Of a DNA stretch of 64,000 bases, positions 59,167-64,000 are shown in pieces. The first letter of the stretch is position 1, and every line of letters begins with the position of its first letter. The DNA is taken from NCBI GenBank assembly GCA_022605955.1, contig JAKCOZ010000003.1, positions 55,118,179-55,182,178 on the forward strand, read 5' to 3'. This DNA comes from Rallus limicola (Eukaryota; Chordata; Aves; Gruiformes; Rallidae). The translations under genes were made by a program, and so were the position numbers. Below the pieces are notes generated by a model. It did no database searches. It had not been told where the DNA came from and saw only the letters and a program-made list of their open reading frames with translations.

Positions 59167-59716
59167 TGTAGTTTAACCTGGCAGGCAGCTAAAAGCTAAA
59201 CAGGAGACAGCTGTTTGTTCACTCCTCCCTACCCTGCAATGGGATGGTGGAAAGAATCATGGATTCAGTTGGAAGGTAAAACTCGTGTTTGAAATGAATA
59301 CAGTTTAACAGGACAGAAAAGGATATAATAAATATAAGAAATTATACAAAACAAGGTGTGCATGATGCTATTACTTTCCTCCTGTTGACAGATGTCCAGT
59401 CAATCTGCCAGCATTAGATGCTGTCCCCCCAGCCAATTTCTCCCAGTTTTGTTGTTCAGCTTGATGTTATTTGGTGTGGCATATCTACTTGGGGTCAGCT
59501 GGGGGTCATTTGGGGGTAGCCTCCCTGGTGGTGTCCTCCCCAGCTTCACCTACATCCTGCTTGCCAGCAGGGCATGAGAAAGTGAAAAGTGCTTGCCTTG
59601 TTGTAAGCACTACATAACAACTATACCATCAGTGTGTTATTTACACTTTTCTCATACTGAATCCAAATCACAGGAATGGGAAGAAAATCAACTCCATTCC
59701 AGCTGAAACCAAGACA
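59167..59716 (-). mobile_element. solo LTR (family C, ERVL-like)
   Basis: The plus strand begins TGTAGTTTAACCTGGCAGGC, contains GCATGAGAAAGTGAAAAGTG and TTTCTCATACTGAATCCAAA, and ends GCTGAAACCAAGACA. The minus strand thus starts TGTCTTGGTTTCAGCTGGAA. These parts match the abundant avian ERVL-type LTR recalled for 31865..32455, of which this is a relative. Flanks GTGA (59163..59166) and GTGG (59717..59720) may be a worn target-site duplication, which is not certain. No clear TATA box or polyadenylation signal survives and no internal genes are present. Confidence 0.88.
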
Positions 59717-62554
59717 GTGGTCTAAAGAAGAAGACTTGAGATGAAAGGGGAAACAAATGAAAACGTGAAGCGAAATGGAAGTGTTGCTCGAGTGTATTTG
59801 TTAAGTGAAATCTACAAGTGCCATCATTTATCTATAAAAAATGCAGTGAAAATTAAAAAATCAGGAAGTAGAAGATCCATCTCTTGAAGCAAATAAATTA
59901 GAAAGCAGATGAACATTTCCTGTGGGAGGTGCTGGGCTCTTTTTAAAAATACAATCTACCAGTAAGTGACAGACACTTTCAAAATGACTAAGACTGGAAA
60001 TTTTTCTGGTGAGGTACTAAATCCAGAGGTATACAGATTTAGTAAATTCAAACTGCTCTGCCAGTTTTTCAAATTATTTCACTCTGCAGACTTCCAGAAG
60101 CGGCTAAAAATATTCAGGATTACAGTAGCTAAGAATTGGTGTCTTACATGTTTGCAACATTTGTAGTAGGTTTACATTCACATCAGCCACCTGTTTAAAG
60201 AGTACAGATGGAGGAAGAAATCAACAGTAAACAACCCAACAGAATAATCCTGCTGTTAAAAGACCAGAGTGCCATCCTGAATGGCAATTTCATATAGCTG
60301 GTGAGATGATTAGTGGTTCTTTTAGCACCTTTATTATAATTGGACTCCTACATGCAAGTTACATTCTCCTCAGGATTTATGTCACTTTACAGAAAAGCTG
60401 AACTGAATCAAGTATTTAAACCTTATTTTTGGATCTGCCTCATTACACCACCTGGGATGGGAATGCACTGATCTGCTCTGATCTGCATTGACCACCCATC
60501 AGTAACCATCTCTGCCGCTCAGTGCACAGCTCTGGCCTCACACAGAGATGCTGGTGCTTGTACAGGAGCGCTGTGCAACTACCAGGATTTTCATGGTCAC
60601 ACCTGCTGTAGGAGGCAAATTGAATTGACTTGGTTCTGAGCACATCAAAGCACTGACACGCACCTTACTACAACTGACTTGCACATTGCACAGTTTCTCA
60701 ATCTCAGGGTAGGGAGAGGTGTCCTAATTTCTCTCCAGAATTCTTATCTAAATCTATGCTGGTTTTCACAATTATATATAACAAAATTCATATTTTCATT
60801 GTGCAACTTCTGGCTCACACCCAAAACAGAATCAATAAATAAGCTACAATAATTGCTGTAATCTCATTGTTTTCTCTGTTCTGGATAGGACCCTAGAGCC
60901 CTAGTAGAACCTGGTCCTGATGGAAGGCAAGGACCATCTTTTCCCTTACTTTGCAGAATTAGTTTCACGACTCATGATGGTTCATGTTATTTGGAAGGAC
61001 TGATTCAGGCCTCTGTAGATACCTTCTGTGAACCTGACACTAGGATTGCATGCCATCAGTAGGATGTGCTAATAACATTCACACAAGTGGGAAATGAATT
61101 AAGGAAAACTATAATTATGATCCATCACTCTAGTGATGTATTATTTATGAACACTATCTGGGTAATGTTACAAACTGACCCAGTAAGTACTCTCAGGGAA
61201 TTCCTCTGAAAATAGAATCCCATAGAGCTCATCTACAAGGTGATACTGTGAATCACACCCTCTGGAGAAATACAGCGGGAAATTTAGGAATAAAATTTAG
61301 CAAATTATCTGTGCATGCATTTATTCTAAAGAAAAACACAAGAGTGACAAAGCTTTGCAAGTATCCCACAATGCTCTTTTATCTAGTCTTATCTTGCTAT
61401 GTGATGGGAGACCTTTTGGCATTTTTTGGCTTTTCTTTCCAGCCTTTCTCAGTGTGATCCCTCTGAAACACATTTTCTCTTTGATAGATGCTCAGATGTC
61501 AAATTTGTTTTTCATCTTCCTAGGCTATTGTATCAAGACACTCTTGTTTCATAGGGACTTCTAAGAACTTGAGAGTCAATCTGTCAATGTACCTAGTTTT
61601 ATCTTGGAAGGGTTTTTAAAGATCAACATTTAATAATCACAGAAGTGGCCTTAAGAGAGTCACAAGAATACCAGTTTTACAATCAATACATCATTTCTTA
61701 GAGATGCTGATTTTTTTTCATAGAAATTTCTAAACTTGTCAAGATTTCTCCCTTCCTGCTTTCACCAGCCTCTTACAGAAAAACAATTATACTTAAGTAC
61801 CTACCACCCTTGATCTTGATGTCCTTACTTTTAACAATACTAACCTACTCAGTCTTTGCTGATAGCTCATACTTTCCAGACTGCCTGTGTTCCTTCATGC
61901 TTTCCCTTGGGAAGACCCTGATGGAAGCCACAGTACAGGATATGATCCCTCTCTGCAGGGACTGTATTATATTTCAGATATATCTTGGATACATATATTA
62001 AGGTTTCAGGAATCATCCTCTGGGATGCTGATCTCTCTCTACTGGTGTGCAGCTGGCTACAGTTAGGTGAATCACACCTCCCTTGCTCTCAACTCCTTCA
62101 TGGAACTCCTCCACTTGCCTTTTACAGAAGAAAACATTACATTTTTAACAGAAATTCTATTAATTCATAAACTTTTCTGTTTCATGCTCTAAGGTCAAAT
62201 CCTATTTCTAACATTAAAAATCCAAAGTCTTTCAGGGACTTTTAAAATTATTATTATTATATTCACATTTTCTTGCTTCTTTTTCTCTCTTCCTTTTTTT
62301 TTTCCCTTAGAAAAAGGAATCCTCCTAAATCTCTGTAAATCTCTATACTTTTCGTTTGTACATTTTTAATTTTCAAGCAGTTCCAAAATGTAAATGTTAG
62401 ACAAGCTCAGTCCCACAAGCCTTCCTCATGTTTCACTAGTAACCCCCTTCTTTCATTTTCAGCACAAACAATTGCTCGCTCTGCTCTAGCGCATCCCTTA
62501 TCTTCTGTACAATTCATGAACAAATCCCTATCTTCTCCCTTTTGAATAATGATT
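59717..62554. other. unique AT-rich DNA, nothing recognised
   Basis: No gene or repeat recognised. A short (ATT)n run and a poly-T stretch lie near 62.25-62.31 kb. Confidence 0.45.
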
Positions 62555-62660
62555 GTCACATCAAATGCTTTACTGAAATCCAGATAGATTACATCTACTT
62601 CATTTCCCTTTTCTAGCATGGTCCTATTTTATCAAAGAAAGTTATCAGATATGTCTAGCA
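62555..62660 (-). mobile_element. ancient CR1/L3-like LINE fragment, motif A
   Basis: The minus strand encodes [20 protein letters not shown], the reverse-transcriptase motif A of the CR1/L3 group, with a further upstream trace (ITFFDK, then a frame stop). DNA on either side is unrecognisable as LINE. It does not match the younger CR1 copies of this window closely at the DNA level, so it is probably an old, separate lineage. The tight survival of the motif in an otherwise decayed context is unusual. Confidence 0.75.
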
Positions 62661-64000
62661 TTACCTCTCTTTGATAAGTACAACATGGCATTCACAGACT
62701 GATCCAGACATACCCTGCTCAGATGCACTGTCAATTTACACTTTTTCCGAAGTGGACCCCACCACTATAAGATCATTTTACCCCTACAGAAGTCACTTGT
62801 TCCTACAGTGATCCACATCCATGAAATTTCTTTTAGGGAGACTGAATTCCAAGTTAACAATAGTTATATTTTTAGGATCTTGTGATCCAGAGCACTTTGA
62901 AGACATAATGTAAAGCCAAAGATCAGACTAATCCCAGCAACATAAAAAGTCAGTGGTATATTCTCTGGTGAAACTGACTTAAAAGGAGCTATGCTTGTGA
63001 TTTTCATGCCAGATAGATTTTATTCATAGTAATTATTTTGGTAGAGGCATCGTTCTGCTAAATGGTCTTTTCCCTTCTGTACAGATATTAGGTTTTACAG
63101 TTCCTGGAGGGAAAATTGACATATAATTGTTATGGTGATATCTTCTCTAGTCCCACTCTTATACAACTCAGCACCAGTAGCAAAAGAGAAATGCTCCAAG
63201 AAAAAGATAAATGAAATGTCATCTCTGAAGCGATATAGGATTTGTCATACCAAATCAGTATATTCATTCTCTACAGTAAATGCAGGATCCCATTTTCAGT
63301 TGACAGAGTGTTCCTAACGCTCCAGAGAAGAGACAAAAATAAAAATAGTAAAACAGCTAATATACCTCACTGCTTAAGATTTTTTTTCCCCTGATGCACA
63401 CGTGAAATATGCTTACATTAAATTGAATGGAGATGGTGCCTAAGTGCAAGAAAGATTAAGGTCACACTAAATATAGCTGTACTCAGAACTTTGTCTCTGG
63501 GAACGAACACATTCACACTGGAAAGGACAACATAAGCCAGGTTCATAGCTCAGCAATGAGAGAAAGGGATTAAAAACACTCTTCAAACTTTCATCAGGTA
63601 TGACCAAGATCAGCGACTTGGCCATTGTCTCATGCGTGTCCATGGACAAAGATTTTAAAAAGCTGCAGCTTCACTGAACTCTTCATCCTGCTTTAACTAT
63701 ACTCACTCCATTATGTCTCAGTGGTTTTCTTCTCTATGTCACACCAACTTTGCTAATCATAGGGAATGTTTTTTCATCCATCTGTCAGAGTAGTCCATTT
63801 GGGTCTGGAAGATGCCTTTCCTTTTCCCTTTGCATTACCAGATTGATAAAGAGTTTGGAACTGAAAATAGAGATGAGAAAGAAAAGGAGTTAGAGAAAAA
63901 TTATGATCTGTAGTGCAGTCATCATTATATTATGACATTAAAGTGACCGCTGTCATGATAATGAAGATGATTCTAATACTTTATCAGATTTTTTTCTTTA
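62661..64000. other. unique AT-rich DNA, nothing recognised
   Basis: No gene or repeat recognised to the end of the window. Confidence 0.45.

Noticed and set aside
31865..59716. The two family C LTRs as the ends of one provirus
   Set aside because: They have the same orientation, but lie 27 kb apart with many unrelated CR1s between them and no gag/pol/env, and each appears to have its own flanking duplication; they are separate solo LTRs.
1..64000. A novel multi-gene or defence-type system
   Set aside because: All protein motifs that can be recognised belong to retrotransposons. No cluster of intact genes exists on either strand.

Overview
This is vertebrate, almost certainly avian, nuclear DNA with no confidently recognisable host gene. 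It is AT-rich, has no bacterial-style gene packing, and nearly every interpretable feature is a retrotransposon. The diagnosis rests on many CR1-family LINEs, with their typical 3' tails of 8-bp ATTCTRTG-like repeats, and on four solo LTRs. Two of the LTRs have the TGTCYTGGTTT...AAACCACA-type ends that I recall from endogenous retroviruses of songbirds and other birds. The clade assignment (bird, possibly passerine) is inference from repeat content.

Layout. 1-9.1 kb: mostly unique AT-rich DNA with a decayed CR1 reverse-transcriptase piece (0.7-0.94 kb), a 3 x 20 bp tandem repeat (7.86 kb) and an old CR1 tail (8.4 kb). 9.13-10.40 kb: minus-sense solo LTR. 10.91-11.15 kb: one weak candidate host exon. 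16.9-20.5 kb: the longest simple CR1, minus strand, with both endonuclease and reverse-transcriptase remnants, split by a solo LTR at 17.13-17.90 kb. 26.55-29.70 kb: CR1 tails, including a young minus-strand CR1 nested in an older plus-strand CR1. 31.87-32.46 kb: solo LTR. 33.4, 38.9-39.9 and 41.8-42.1 kb: further CR1 copies.

43.84-48.37 kb: the most complex locus. A minus-strand CR1 reaching back into ORF1 is interrupted by a plus-strand CR1 and, separately, by a 1-kb LTR of the same family as the one at 9.13 kb but in the opposite orientation. 50.5-58.7 kb: a cluster of minus-strand CR1 pieces (four, several internally deleted) plus one plus-strand tail. 59.17-59.72 kb: a second LTR of the 31.87-kb family. 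62.6 kb: a very old LINE fragment that still encodes the reverse-transcriptase motif A.

Nothing here looks like a working multi-gene system. The value of the window is its insertion history: at least four nested insertions give relative ages, several junctions show target-site duplications or deletions, and one CR1 3' end appears to have copied its target site into its own terminal repeat. The remainder is unique non-coding sequence in which I recognise nothing; it could be intergenic or intronic. No tRNA, rRNA, CRISPR or internal retroviral gene was seen.
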